Positions 1 through 8,151 of a stretch of DNA of 64,000 bases are shown here, one piece after another. Position numbers and translations under genes: made by a program. The stretch covers positions 289,923 through 353,922 of the forward strand of contig NZ_VDBO01000004.1 of the NCBI RefSeq assembly GCF_005930355.1, read 5' to 3'. The DNA is from Paenibacillus sinopodophylli (GTDB lineage Bacteria > Bacillota > Bacilli > Paenibacillales > Paenibacillaceae). Below the pieces are notes generated by a model, which did no database searches, was not told the origin of the DNA, and saw only the letters and a program-made list of their open reading frames with translations. The number at the start of each line of letters is the position of its first letter. The first letter of the stretch is position 1.

Positions 1-147
1 TGGGAATCTATCAATTACAGGTTGTATCTCAGTCTTATTTTGACTTTCAGAACCAGAATCTATATTGAAAGTAAAATAACCAATAACAACAGTACTTACA
101 ACAGTGATCAATAATAAAGTTGTTATTATAATTTTTTTTCTATTCAT
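1..147 (-). CDS. Partial small membrane-anchored or secreted protein (N-terminus only)
   Basis: The first 49 codons of a minus-strand gene run off the window start. The start ATG (145-147) follows a GGGAGAAAG ribosome binding site. The product opens with Asn-Arg-Lys-Lys, then about 20 hydrophobic residues (roughly 5-27), then a polar Ser/Glu/Lys-rich stretch: a signal peptide or single membrane anchor without a lipobox in the visible part. The stop of the decayed upstream reading frame overlaps this start as TAATG, so the two were translationally coupled. Downstream of an Rhs-type C-terminus the position is that of an immunity gene, but that is inference from context; the visible residues do not identify a family. 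Confidence 0.6.
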   Translation of the reverse strand, partial: MNRKKIIITTLLLITVVSTVVIGYFTFNIDSGSESQNKTEIQPVIDRFP

Positions 148-340
148 TACTTTCTCCCACCACTTCTCGAAACATTAGAAGAGCCTGATATATTACCTAC
201 TGACCAGTTACCGTCCTAGTCATTGAGCCTACAGTCAAAAATTATTACTCCACATACGAATAAAGATTCAACGCCTGCGAATTACGAAGCTCCCCCTCAT
301 ACGTATCCCCAGTGATGAACCTCTCATACCTTGGATCAAA
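147..340 (-). pseudogene. Relic of an Rhs/YD-repeat protein C-terminus, frame-disrupted
   Basis: On the minus strand, 340 down to 248 reads FDPRYERF, then ITGDTYEGE, then LNLYSYVE, followed by TAA. This matches the conserved end of Rhs/YD-repeat cores (YDP..GRF..EDTYxG....NLYTYVxNNP). Skipping one base after GAG restores an Asn-Asn, as expected for the YVxNN motif, so a one-base insertion appears to break the frame. A stop also lies directly upstream of the Phe codon. Further on, 215-147 is open and reads DGNWSVGN before ending in a TAA that overlaps the next ATG; an in-frame TAG precedes it. Only a C-terminal scrap remains. The family call rests on a short but characteristic motif. Confidence 0.6.
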
Positions 341-356
341 TGCTTACCCCCATACG

Positions 357-399
357 AAAAAGACTGCCAAGCAGGACAACAACCCGGCTTTGCAGTCTT
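357..399 (-). terminator. Rho-independent terminator after the ArsR-family gene
   Basis: Minus-strand stem AAGACTGC (392-399) pairs with GCAGTCTT (360-367), with further inner pairing, and is followed by a T run (minus strand, 361-357). It lies 13 bases past the regulator stop. Confidence 0.7.
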
Positions 400-411
400 C
401 CTTCAAGCTGT

Positions 412-777
412 TTATTCATGCTTCAAATGCTGAAGCGTCAGCAAAAAGATTTGTTCCACATGATCATCATCGAGCGAATAAAAGACCGTCTTGCCGACCT
501 TTCTCCGCTTGACGATACGCATGTTTCGAAGCAGCCGCAGTTGATGCGAAACGGCCGATTGCCCCATTCCGAGCACCTGGGTCAGATCATGCACGCATAG
601 CTCAGATTGCACAAGAGCATGAATCATCTTCACCCTCGTTGGATCACCAAGCGCCTTAAACAAATCAGCTAGATCGCCTGCCGTAGTTTCCGGTATCAAT
701 TTGCTTCTTACATTCTCTATGTTTGCTTCCGAGCCCGCGCAGGAATCATCGCACGCCGCAGTTACCTGATTGTCCAT
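412..777 (-). CDS. ArsR/SmtB-family metal-sensing repressor, CadC-like
   Basis: A winged-helix repressor expected to release operator DNA when it binds metal. The ATG at 777 follows GGTGGG by six bases; the reading frame is open to 885 but that would overlap the upstream gene. Product about 121 residues: flexible N-terminus, helices with KALGDPTR (41-48), recognition helix near SAVSHQLRLL (74-83), wing and C-terminal helix. Two metal sites can be read. Asp104, His106, His117 and His120 have exactly the spacing of the alpha-5 zinc site of SmtB/CzrA. Cys9, Cys13, Cys61 and His63 have the spacing of the CadC alpha-3N soft-metal site, with His in place of one Cys. No metal exporter is adjacent, so its target is not visible here. 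It lies 83 bases downstream of the rhamnosidase stop, in the same direction. Confidence 0.88.
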   Translation of the reverse strand: MDNQVTAACDDSCAGSEANIENVRSKLIPETTAGDLADLFKALGDPTRVKMIHALVQSELCVHDLTQVLGMGQSAVSHQLRLLRNMRIVKRRKVGKTVFYSLDDDHVEQIFLLTLQHLKHE

Positions 778-859
778 TCTCATCCCACCAACCCCATATG
801 TCCTAAAGCATATTATAACATGAATTTGTTGGCGGGGTGAGCCCGTTCGGTCGACTAGC

Positions 860-3535
860 TCATACGCGTTGGCTACGCCATTCAAAGCGATAGCTTCCTG
901 AGCCTGCTTCGATAATGATACCTGACTCTGTATCCGAGATAGCCGTTATGCCCACAGACTGATGAAGAGGCGACCCACTCTCGGTAACCTTCGCCTTCTT
1001 ATGCGAGGCTGGCAGCCGAATAAGCGCAGTCGTATTGACCGGTATGGTCACGTTCAAGGAATAAGCTCCGTCCTCCGATCTGTCCCATCTTGAACGCAGT
1101 TTACCGTACTGTGTTTCCAGAACGCCCTCCGCCCAATCGAGTCCATCGCCAGGCTGCGGCGCAATTACACTCCTTTTGTATCCGGGAGTCTGCTCCAGCG
1201 TTTGAATCCCTGCCACAATTCTGTACATCCAATCGCCAATCGAACCATAAGCATAGTGGTTGAACGAATTCATATCTTTGCTCCAGAAGCTCCCATCCTC
1301 CTTGATACCATCCCAATGCTCCCAAATCGTAGTTGCTCCTTTGGTCACCGGATAAAGCCATGATGGGTAGGTTTGCTGAAGCAGCAGCTTATAGGCAGCC
1401 TCGTTCTGACCAAACGTACTAAGCACATGGTTCAAGTAAGGCGTTCCGACAAATCCAGTCGTCAGGTGGAACTCACTTTGCTCCAGCAGCTCGGCAAGCT
1501 TCGCAATCGCACGCTGCTCCGCCTTCTCATCCAGCAAGCCGAACATTAAAGCAAGCACCTGCGCCGTTTGTGTAGGAACCGCCAGCCTGCCTGCTGCTGT
1601 AACGAATTCCGAGCGGAAAGCAGCAACGATCTGCTCATAGAGCGCTTGATATTCAGCTGCTTCCTCCTTTTTATCCAGCAAGACCGCTGTTTTACAGACG
1701 ATTGATACGGAATATGCATAAAAGGCCGTCGCAATAAAATCACGGTCCGTTGCCCCGACGTAATCACCGGATTTGGCATCAATGCCTAACCAATCTCCGA
1801 AGTGAAAGCCCGTATTCCACAAAAACTCGTTCTCGCCTTGACGCCGAATATAATGGACCCATGCCGTCATGCTGTCAAATTGCTCAGCGAGAATACGTTT
1901 GTCGCCATAGCATATATAAAGGAACCATGGACAAATAACAGCCGCATCTCCCCATGCTGCAGATGAACGCTCCTCCTCCTTTAAAACATGCGGAACAACG
2001 AACGGAACCCCTCCGTCCTCACTTTGGTCCGCTGCCAAATCACGCAGCCACTTCGTAAAAAACGGCGCAACGTTCATTAGATAGGCTGCTGTAGGGATAA
2101 ACATCTGCGCATCACCCGTCCACCCTAGACGTTCATCCCTTTGCGGACAGTCCGTTGGAACATCGAGGAAGTTCCCTTTCAATCCCCATTTGATATTATG
2201 CTGCAGCTGATTGACGAGTGGCTCTGAGCATTCGAACTGACCAGTTTCTTCCATGTTCGAGTGGAGAACTACGCCCGTGAAATCGCTCAGCCGCAGCTCC
2301 TCCGGAAATCCAATGAGCTGAACATATCGAAACCCTTGGAACGTAAATCGCGGCTCATACTCCTCTCGTTCTCCGCCTTTCAACACGTAACGGATGCTTT
2401 GCTTCGCCATGCGTAAGTTATCCGTATAGAAGTTGCCTTCGCGGTCGAGCACCTCAGCATGCAGCAGCTCAACCTCTGTTCCTGCTATCCCCGTAACTGC
2501 GAACTGAACCCACCCAACCATATTCTGACCGAAGTCGAGCACGCGTTCTCCCTTTGGTGTCGTAATGAACGCAATCGGCTTCAAATGCTCCTGCTTCTGT
2601 ACGGGCTCGTTCACCTGCGGCTTAAGTATTTCTTTGGTGTACTGCAGTACATCAACTGACTGCCAGCCATCGCCGTCTTCCCTGTATTCAGCCGTGCTCC
2701 AGCCTGCCCGCTCAAAGCGAGCGTCGTAGCGTTCGCCATTATAAATGTCTGACAGCTGTATCGGTCCGACTGCAGCCGTCCAGCCCGGATCCGTAACGAT
2801 TCGCTCTTCCCTGCCGTCCATATAATGGACCCGCAGCTCCAGAAGCAGCGCCAAGCGATCACCGTACAGACCGCGCTGCCCGCTCCAGCCCAAATGTCCC
2901 TTGTACCATCCATTCCCGAGCCACGCCCCGATCGTATTGCCACCTGCTGCAAGCATCTCCGTAACGTCGTAGGTCTGCGTCTGCATGGTATGATTGTAGC
3001 TCGTCCAGCCCGGCGTGAAATAGCTGTCACCTACTCGCTGGCCGTTTAGCTCCAGCTCATATAGTCCAAGTGCTGTCGCATAAAGCCGCGCTTGCTTTAT
3101 TGTACCTGACAGCTCGAAGCACTTCCTAAGCAGAGGAGATGCCTCTGCCTCTACAGGCAGCAGCCCAAGCGGCGCGGCAATCCACTCCGCTGACCATTCC
3201 TCAGGGCTCAGCAGCCCCATTTCCCAATAGCCCGGATCCGACCATGCAGATGCTTCTCCTCTATGGTTCCATACCCGAATATGATAGTAGTAGCGTTTAC
3301 ATGACTCTGCTAGAAAGGCATCCAGCTCAACGAGCACCGATTGATCTGACTCCACTCGCCCGGATTGCCAGCTTACTTGAGAAAATCCAGCATCCTCTGC
3401 AAGCTCAATTTCATAAGCCGATTGGCTAACACCTCGCTCATCGGATCGCAGCTTCCAGCTTAGCCGTGGTTTTACTGTACCGATTCCAATCGGATTGTGT
3501 CGATACTCGGCGCGCAGTCCTGTAACTTCAAACAT
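860..3535 (-). CDS. Alpha-L-rhamnosidase, glycoside hydrolase family 78
   Basis: Hydrolyses terminal alpha-L-rhamnose from glycosides or pectic oligosaccharides. 891 residues, normal for the family, with no signal peptide, so intracellular. N-terminal beta domains (about 1-330, including the LYATALGLYELELNG segment typical of the family) precede the (alpha/alpha)6 catalytic barrel (about 440-790) and a C-terminal beta domain. Catalytic motif DCPQRDERLGWTGD lies at 462-475, with Glu468 the likely general acid; the second Glu is in TTIWEHWDG (Glu739). RBS GAGGAGG precedes the ATG at 3535. A divergent AraC-type gene starts 174 bp away and is the probable regulator. No rhamnoside transporter is next to it. 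Confidence 0.95.
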   Translation of the reverse strand: MFEVTGLRAEYRHNPIGIGTVKPRLSWKLRSDERGVSQSAYEIELAEDAGFSQVSWQSGRVESDQSVLVELDAFLAESCKRYYYHIRVWNHRGEASAWSDPGYWEMGLLSPEEWSAEWIAAPLGLLPVEAEASPLLRKCFELSGTIKQARLYATALGLYELELNGQRVGDSYFTPGWTSYNHTMQTQTYDVTEMLAAGGNTIGAWLGNGWYKGHLGWSGQRGLYGDRLALLLELRVHYMDGREERIVTDPGWTAAVGPIQLSDIYNGERYDARFERAGWSTAEYREDGDGWQSVDVLQYTKEILKPQVNEPVQKQEHLKPIAFITTPKGERVLDFGQNMVGWVQFAVTGIAGTEVELLHAEVLDREGNFYTDNLRMAKQSIRYVLKGGEREEYEPRFTFQGFRYVQLIGFPEELRLSDFTGVVLHSNMEETGQFECSEPLVNQLQHNIKWGLKGNFLDVPTDCPQRDERLGWTGDAQMFIPTAAYLMNVAPFFTKWLRDLAADQSEDGGVPFVVPHVLKEEERSSAAWGDAAVICPWFLYICYGDKRILAEQFDSMTAWVHYIRRQGENEFLWNTGFHFGDWLGIDAKSGDYVGATDRDFIATAFYAYSVSIVCKTAVLLDKKEEAAEYQALYEQIVAAFRSEFVTAAGRLAVPTQTAQVLALMFGLLDEKAEQRAIAKLAELLEQSEFHLTTGFVGTPYLNHVLSTFGQNEAAYKLLLQQTYPSWLYPVTKGATTIWEHWDGIKEDGSFWSKDMNSFNHYAYGSIGDWMYRIVAGIQTLEQTPGYKRSVIAPQPGDGLDWAEGVLETQYGKLRSRWDRSEDGAYSLNVTIPVNTTALIRLPASHKKAKVTESGSPLHQSVGITAISDTESGIIIEAGSGSYRFEWRSQRV

Positions 3536-3600
3536 AATTGAATCCTCCTCAAGCTCATTTTTGTATGTTCGCCTTCCTTGAAAGGCTGCTTTCCTCTATA

Positions 3601-3606
3601 ATTATA
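3601..3606 (-). promoter_or_regulatory. Candidate -10 box for the rhamnosidase gene
   Basis: A perfect TATAAT on the minus strand, about 65 bases upstream of the rhamnosidase ATG, without a good -35 box at 16-18 bases. This fits a promoter needing an activator such as the divergent AraC protein. Confidence 0.4.
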
Positions 3607-3709
3607 AAAAACGACCATCCTGTAATAGCATGCAAAACGGACAATATGATGGGGTGTTACGGACAAATTTGAAATCCGCAGATCTAATAGGACAGGGAGT
3701 GCTCTCAGA

Positions 3710-4597
3710 ATGAACCATCCCGTAGAAACGTATCGCGGCGAGCACTATTTCCAGAACAATCAACTGCTCTATATTAACCGGGCTGCTGAGAGCATCATGA
3801 GTCCCTACCATGACCATGACTTTCTAGAATGCGCATATATCGCAGAAGGCTCCGGCTATCACCATATCGGCGATCAAGTGCATAAAGTGCGCAAAGGGCA
3901 GGTTTTTTTCATCCCCATTGGCACTCCCCACGTATTCAGGCCGGTAATAGCGAGCAAAACAAACAACCCTTTGAGCGTATTCAATTGTGTCTTCTCTCCG
4001 ATGCTTTTGCATAAGCTTGCAGCATTCGCCTCCGATTACCGCAGCGTACAGTTCATCGTTGATATGGAGGGCGGAAGATGTTCCTACTATTCCTGCATGG
4101 ATTCAAATGACCAATATGAAAAGCTGTTCTTGGCCATGCATCGTGAATTCGAGCTGCCCCGAACGGGCTCAGCGGATTACTTGCACCTTTTATTGCTGCA
4201 ATTACTCATCACCCTTCAACGCTGCATGGAGGAGAGTAGTCCCGCGCCGGCTCCGAAGCAGCATGCTTTCACCATGATACTGAATGACATTGATCAGCAT
4301 TACAGCCAAGAGCTTACACTCGCCAAGCTTGCAGCTGCAAGCGGCTGGAGCGAGCGGCATCTACAACGGCTTTTCCAGCAGTATACGAAGCAGAGCTTCC
4401 ATCGCTATCTTCAGAATGTAAGGGTCCAAAAAAGCCAAGCGCTGCTGCGCGGTTCCATGCTCAAAATCAATACGATTGCCGAGATGGTTGGCTATAAGGA
4501 TATTCATTCCTTTAACTCCCTGTTCAAGAGATGCACCGGCATGCCCCCAAGCGTCTATCGCAAGGAATCGACCACAGCTGGCAGCCCAGGCAGATAG
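3710..4597 (+). CDS. AraC-family transcriptional regulator with cupin sensor domain
   Basis: 295 residues. The N-terminal cupin-like ligand pocket (about 20-100) shows HDHDFLE, a glycine-rich turn, and FIPIGTPHVF. The C-terminal pair of helix-turn-helix motifs occupies about 195-290: LTLAKLAAASGWSERHLQRLF, then IAEMVGYKDIHSFNSLFKR ending in TGMPPSVYR, the usual AraC close. It is divergent from the GH78 gene and very likely activates it in response to rhamnose or a rhamnoside; the ligand is inferred from context. RBS AGGGAG precedes the ATG. Confidence 0.92.
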   Translation: MNHPVETYRGEHYFQNNQLLYINRAAESIMSPYHDHDFLECAYIAEGSGYHHIGDQVHKVRKGQVFFIPIGTPHVFRPVIASKTNNPLSVFNCVFSPMLLHKLAAFASDYRSVQFIVDMEGGRCSYYSCMDSNDQYEKLFLAMHREFELPRTGSADYLHLLLLQLLITLQRCMEESSPAPAPKQHAFTMILNDIDQHYSQELTLAKLAAASGWSERHLQRLFQQYTKQSFHRYLQNVRVQKSQALLRGSMLKINTIAEMVGYKDIHSFNSLFKRCTGMPPSVYRKESTTAGSPGR

Positions 4598-4613
4598 GAG
4601 GTTATATAACCGC

Positions 4614-4775
4614 ATGTTCACGATGAAAGAAAAGCTTTATCTGCTCGAATTGCTCAAGCGACAAAACCGAAAACGGCTATTTGGTTTCGGCAAAAAAAAT
4701 CCTTCACATGACCGACTCGTCGAGAAGCTCGAGCAGATGGTACGCAATGAGCAGGTTAACCGCGAACAATTATAA
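4614..4775 (+). CDS. Small conserved-looking protein, 53 residues
   Basis: A short gene with a strong AGGAGGT (4596-4602) 11 bases before ATG 4614; ATG 4623 is an alternative start. The product is charged and helical: ELLKRQNRKRLFGFGKK then a coiled-coil-like Leu/Val/Glu segment. It follows the AraC gene by 16 bases and precedes the YdjM-like gene, so it may be cotranscribed with both. I do not recognise a family. Confidence 0.6.
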   Translation: MFTMKEKLYLLELLKRQNRKRLFGFGKKNPSHDRLVEKLEQMVRNEQVNREQL

Positions 4776-4823
4776 ATATCACGTACATTCCGTACACAAT
4801 CATCGTCAGTCACAGGAGGATTT

Positions 4824-5468
4824 ATGACAGGAAAGACTCATCTTGCAATCGGAGTTGCCGTTGGCGCAGCCGCCTCCGTTTATTATCCTTTTACACTGGA
4901 ACACGCCGCTCTATACATGGCCGTAGCAGGCTTCTCTGCCTTATGTGCGGATCTCGACGGCCCCAGCATGCTAAGCACTAAGCTCAGCAAACTATCCAAG
5001 CTTTTACGCGAGCTCACTCTATGGTCAGGTTTTCTGCTAGCCGGAATCGTTTGCTATTATTTTTTCACGGATCAATCCCCATCAGCCGTTTACATCGGCG
5101 TTGCCGCAGCGATGTTCCTGCTCGGCTTGATTGCAAAGCAAGGCGTCATACGGAACGTCCTTGCAACCTTAGTAGGCTGCATCGTTATGTACGCAGGCTA
5201 TTATTACCAGATGAACTGGCTAATCGGCTTCGGCTTGTTTTCTGCTTGGGTGCCATGGCTCAAGCATCGCGGCATGACGCATACCATATGGGCTATACCC
5301 ATTTGGGGAGCCATCGGATGGGGACTTGAGAATCAACTGAACATAGACGGTATTGCCATTACAGCCATGCTCGGTTATGCCTCCCATCTCATTGCAGACA
5401 CCCTTACGCCAAGCGGTGTTAAGTGGCTGTACCCGCTCACAAAGAAATCGTTCAAAATCAGGTTATAA
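4824..5468 (+). CDS. YdjM/DUF457-type membrane-bound metal-dependent hydrolase
   Basis: 214 residues, about five membrane segments. Family landmarks: THLAIG at the N-terminus, ALCADLDGPS near 40-48, KHRGMTHT near 148-155, and HLIADTLTPSGV near 188-199. These give the His/Asp set of the LexA-regulated inner-membrane hydrolase YdjM and its relatives. The true substrate of the family is unknown. RBS CAGGAGG lies just upstream of ATG 4824. It ends in a long shared terminator. Confidence 0.87.
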   Translation: MTGKTHLAIGVAVGAAASVYYPFTLEHAALYMAVAGFSALCADLDGPSMLSTKLSKLSKLLRELTLWSGFLLAGIVCYYFFTDQSPSAVYIGVAAAMFLLGLIAKQGVIRNVLATLVGCIVMYAGYYYQMNWLIGFGLFSAWVPWLKHRGMTHTIWAIPIWGAIGWGLENQLNIDGIAITAMLGYASHLIADTLTPSGVKWLYPLTKKSFKIRL

Positions 5469-5491
5469 GCCCTCTTAACGAGTAGGCATTA

Positions 5492-5543
5492 CAAATAGGC
5501 GCAAGCGATGCAGGCTAGACTGCCTGCTGCTTGCGCCTATTTG
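5492..5543. terminator. Bidirectional terminator between YdjM-like gene and amidase gene
   Basis: CAAATAGGCGCAAGC (5492-5506) pairs perfectly with GCTTGCGCCTATTTG (5529-5543). The loop contains a smaller GCAGGC/GCCTGC hairpin. It sits between two convergent genes. Confidence 0.85.
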
Positions 5544-5555
5544 TTGTTTGCTGAA

Positions 5556-7046
5556 CTAACAAAATGCAGATGGACTGGAACGATGCATCGTCGCCTGCTC
5601 ATATCCATAGGCAAGCTTAATTAAAGCGGGCTCGCTAAAGGCACCGCCGATGAAGGAAATGCCCTGTGGTCCTTTGGTCGTATAACCGCCCGGCGCCGTA
5701 ACCCCTTGTTCAGCATACCCACCAGGCACCGTAATGACGGGATAACCGGCCCTTGCCGCTATATCATCGCCGCCCTCGTTACCTAGAAAGAGCAGCGCAT
5801 CTAACTGATACTGCTTGAGCGTTCGATCCAGCCCCTGCTTGCCAGCAAGCTCTTTATTCCGCTGCAGGCTATCCACGTATTCCGGCTCTGTTAGCGTTCC
5901 GCTCGTCTGCTCCGACCAGATCAACGTGTCTTGGCCATATTTCAGTGCTGCTTCCGTGTGCTCCTGATTATAAACAATCAGCTCTGCAAGCGAATGGATG
6001 GGAACCGAATCATCCAGCCCGGACAAATAGTCATTCAAACCAGCTTTGAACTCATACCGCATGACATCCCATTCCCAATCCAGTGCCTCACACGACAGCT
6101 CTACAGGGTCAATAATGACAGCACCAGCATCCTTCAGCACCTTTATTGCCGCTTCAATAACCTCCAATCTCGCTTCGTCCAGCTCTTTGAAGTAAAATCT
6201 AGGAATACCAATTCTAGCTTGCTTCACATATTCCGAGTCCAAAAAAATCGTATAATCGCTATGACCTTGCTCTGCACCGATTAAAGTAACCTCGTCACGC
6301 TCATCCGCGCCGACGATCGCTCCTAGCAGAATAGCTGCATCCGTTACCGTGCGCGTCATAGTGCCAGCCGTATCCTGACTGCTCGAGATCGGAATGATGC
6401 CTGACCGGCTTACTAGACCAATCGTTGGCTTTATTCCGACCAAGCTATTCTGGCTGGCCGGGCTGATAATAGAACCAGAGGTTTCGGTTCCGATCGCAGC
6501 CGCACCAAGATTTGCAGCAATTGCCGCACCCGATCCAGAGCTTGAGCCGCCTACGAACATCTCTCCAGGGCCATAAGGATTGAGCGTCAATCCGCCTCTT
6601 GAGCTGTAGCCGGCCCACATGGAACCAGACATGAAGTTTGCCCATTCCGTCATATTCGTCTTCCCGAGCAGTACGGCTCCCGCCGCTCTAAGCTTTGCAG
6701 CTACGCCTGAATCCGCTGCTGCGTACGAATGGGCTAGAGCTATTGAGCCCGCGCTCGTATGCATAAGATCCTGTGTGTCTATATTGTCCTTCAGCAGAAT
6801 AGGAATGCCATGGAGTTTCCCGCGAGCACCTCTTACAGCCCGCTCCCTATCCAGCTCCTTGGCAATCCGTTCAGCATCTGGATTCAATTCCAATATGGAG
6901 CGTAGAACAGCATCATACTTTTCGATCCGTTCCATATATAACAGTACCAGCTCTTCTGAGCTGATCCAGCCTTCTTCCATCGCCTGCTGCATTTGAGTTA
7001 TATTCGCTTCTATAATCCATTCCCGCTTATTTATCTTCATTGTCAT
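5556..7046 (-). CDS. Amidase signature family hydrolase
   Basis: Hydrolyses carboxamides through the Ser-cisSer-Lys triad. From the ATG at 7046 (7040 is also possible; GGCGGGG lies just upstream) the product has about 496 residues. Lys86 lies in ILLKDNID, the cis-Ser is about Ser168 in GGSSSGSG, and the nucleophile is about Ser192 in GTETSGSI. The 24-residue spacing between the two serines is that of the family. It is not GatA: there are no gatC or gatB neighbours and the motifs are closer to stand-alone amidases. It lies 116 bp downstream of the NmrA-like gene on the same strand. Substrate unknown. Confidence 0.92.
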   Translation of the reverse strand: MTMKINKREWIIEANITQMQQAMEEGWISSEELVLLYMERIEKYDAVLRSILELNPDAERIAKELDRERAVRGARGKLHGIPILLKDNIDTQDLMHTSAGSIALAHSYAAADSGVAAKLRAAGAVLLGKTNMTEWANFMSGSMWAGYSSRGGLTLNPYGPGEMFVGGSSSGSGAAIAANLGAAAIGTETSGSIISPASQNSLVGIKPTIGLVSRSGIIPISSSQDTAGTMTRTVTDAAILLGAIVGADERDEVTLIGAEQGHSDYTIFLDSEYVKQARIGIPRFYFKELDEARLEVIEAAIKVLKDAGAVIIDPVELSCEALDWEWDVMRYEFKAGLNDYLSGLDDSVPIHSLAELIVYNQEHTEAALKYGQDTLIWSEQTSGTLTEPEYVDSLQRNKELAGKQGLDRTLKQYQLDALLFLGNEGGDDIAARAGYPVITVPGGYAEQGVTAPGGYTTKGPQGISFIGGAFSEPALIKLAYGYEQATMHRSSPSAFC

Positions 7047-7162
7047 TCCCCGCCTCGCTTCACACTTCACCAACCTCCTAATCTTATCCAATTGTTGCAA
7101 CGCTGTCTCCGTAATAAATAAATATAATCAAACTTTCCGCTGTCCAAAAAAATCTGCTTAGA

Positions 7163-7981
7163 TTAAATAAAATATGATTTGTTTTCATTGACCCACTGGA
7201 CAAACGTTGTAGCTGGCTTTCCTGTTACATCTTCTACCGTAGACCTAACGGTAAAAACCTCAGCCGGTGGATTCTTCCCCATTTCGATGATGAAATAATT
7301 TATAAATGTATCGTCAAAACCTTGCTCCTTCCACTCTTGTCTAACTTGTTCCTCAGTCAGTTCGATAATAGCGATAGGCTTGTCGATGATTTCCGAAATT
7401 TGCTTGACCATACTTCTAATAGTTAAAGATTCGGGACCCGTCAAATGATAAATTTTATGATGATGGCCCTCCTCTGTTAAGGCTCTAACCGCAACAGCTG
7501 CGATATCACGCTCATGAATTTGGGCACTTAGACTATTTGGAAAAGCATGACGAACCTTGCCTTCTTTTTGTATGGATTCCGCCCATCCGTAAAGCGCATT
7601 TTTCATAAACTCCACTGGTTTTAGAATGGTCCACTCCATACCGCTATTCTGAATAACTTCTTCAATTGGATTGTTATAGAAATCAATCAAAGCTACAATC
7701 CTTTTCACGTTTGCTTGTTTAGCCATTTGAATGATGCTTTCGTTTTTTGCAAACTTAGCGTCAGATTGATCGCTTTGTGTAATCAGAAAAATACGGTCTA
7801 CATCTTGCAGGTATGACGCTAGACCCTCGGGATAATCAAGATCTCCGAGTACGACATCCACTCCTGTGGGCAAGCTCCCTGCAGTCCTTGACAAAGCTCT
7901 CACTTCTATTCCTATTTCCAATAATTGCTCAACAATATGCCTTCCCACACTTCCAGTTGCGCCTGTAACTAACACTCTCAT
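7163..7981 (-). CDS. NmrA-like NAD(P)-binding atypical short-chain dehydrogenase
   Basis: 272 residues. The Rossmann fold starts with GATGSVGRHI (7-16), followed by DVVLGDLD, and lacks the YxxxK catalytic pair of classical short-chain dehydrogenases, as in NmrA/QOR2-type redox sensors and quinone reductases. WTILKPVEFMKNAL near 117-130 and IHERDIAAVA near 155-164 are typical of the group. Base composition is clearly more AT-rich than the flanking genes, like the divergent MerR gene, so the two may have arrived together. It may respond to the same stress that the MerR regulator senses. Confidence 0.87.
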   Translation of the reverse strand: MRVLVTGATGSVGRHIVEQLLEIGIEVRALSRTAGSLPTGVDVVLGDLDYPEGLASYLQDVDRIFLITQSDQSDAKFAKNESIIQMAKQANVKRIVALIDFYNNPIEEVIQNSGMEWTILKPVEFMKNALYGWAESIQKEGKVRHAFPNSLSAQIHERDIAAVAVRALTEEGHHHKIYHLTGPESLTIRSMVKQISEIIDKPIAIIELTEEQVRQEWKEQGFDDTFINYFIIEMGKNPPAEVFTVRSTVEDVTGKPATTFVQWVNENKSYFI

Positions 7982-8105
7982 TACTCATATCCTCCTCGAA
8001 ATAACTCTACCCCATAATTACTTAAGGATCAGACTACCTTTAGGGTTCTTATCTGATGGGAGACCCTTTCATGCGATAAGAACATTTTCAATTCAGGTTT
8101 ACTCC

Positions 8106-8136
8106 GTTACAATAAAGTATGGTGTAACACTATAGT
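8106..8136 (+). promoter_or_regulatory. MerR-type promoter with 19-bp spacer and operator dyad
   Basis: GTTACA (8106-8111) and TATAGT (8131-8136) are separated by 19 bp, the long spacer typical of MerR-activated promoters. The spacer region carries the dyad GTTAC (8106-8110) and GTAAC (8124-8128). It reads into the MerR gene, so autoregulation is likely; the divergent NmrA-like gene may share the operator. Confidence 0.65.
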
Positions 8137-8151
8137 CAAGAAAGGATTTTT

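Noticed and set aside
412..885. Longer 157-residue start for the ArsR-family gene
   Set aside because: It would overlap the rhamnosidase stop and has no ribosome binding site; the internal ATG at 777 has one.
3536..3709. TGCAAAACGGACA in the rhamnosidase-araC region, checked as a catabolite-response element
   Set aside because: The central CG and flanking bases do not align with the cre consensus.
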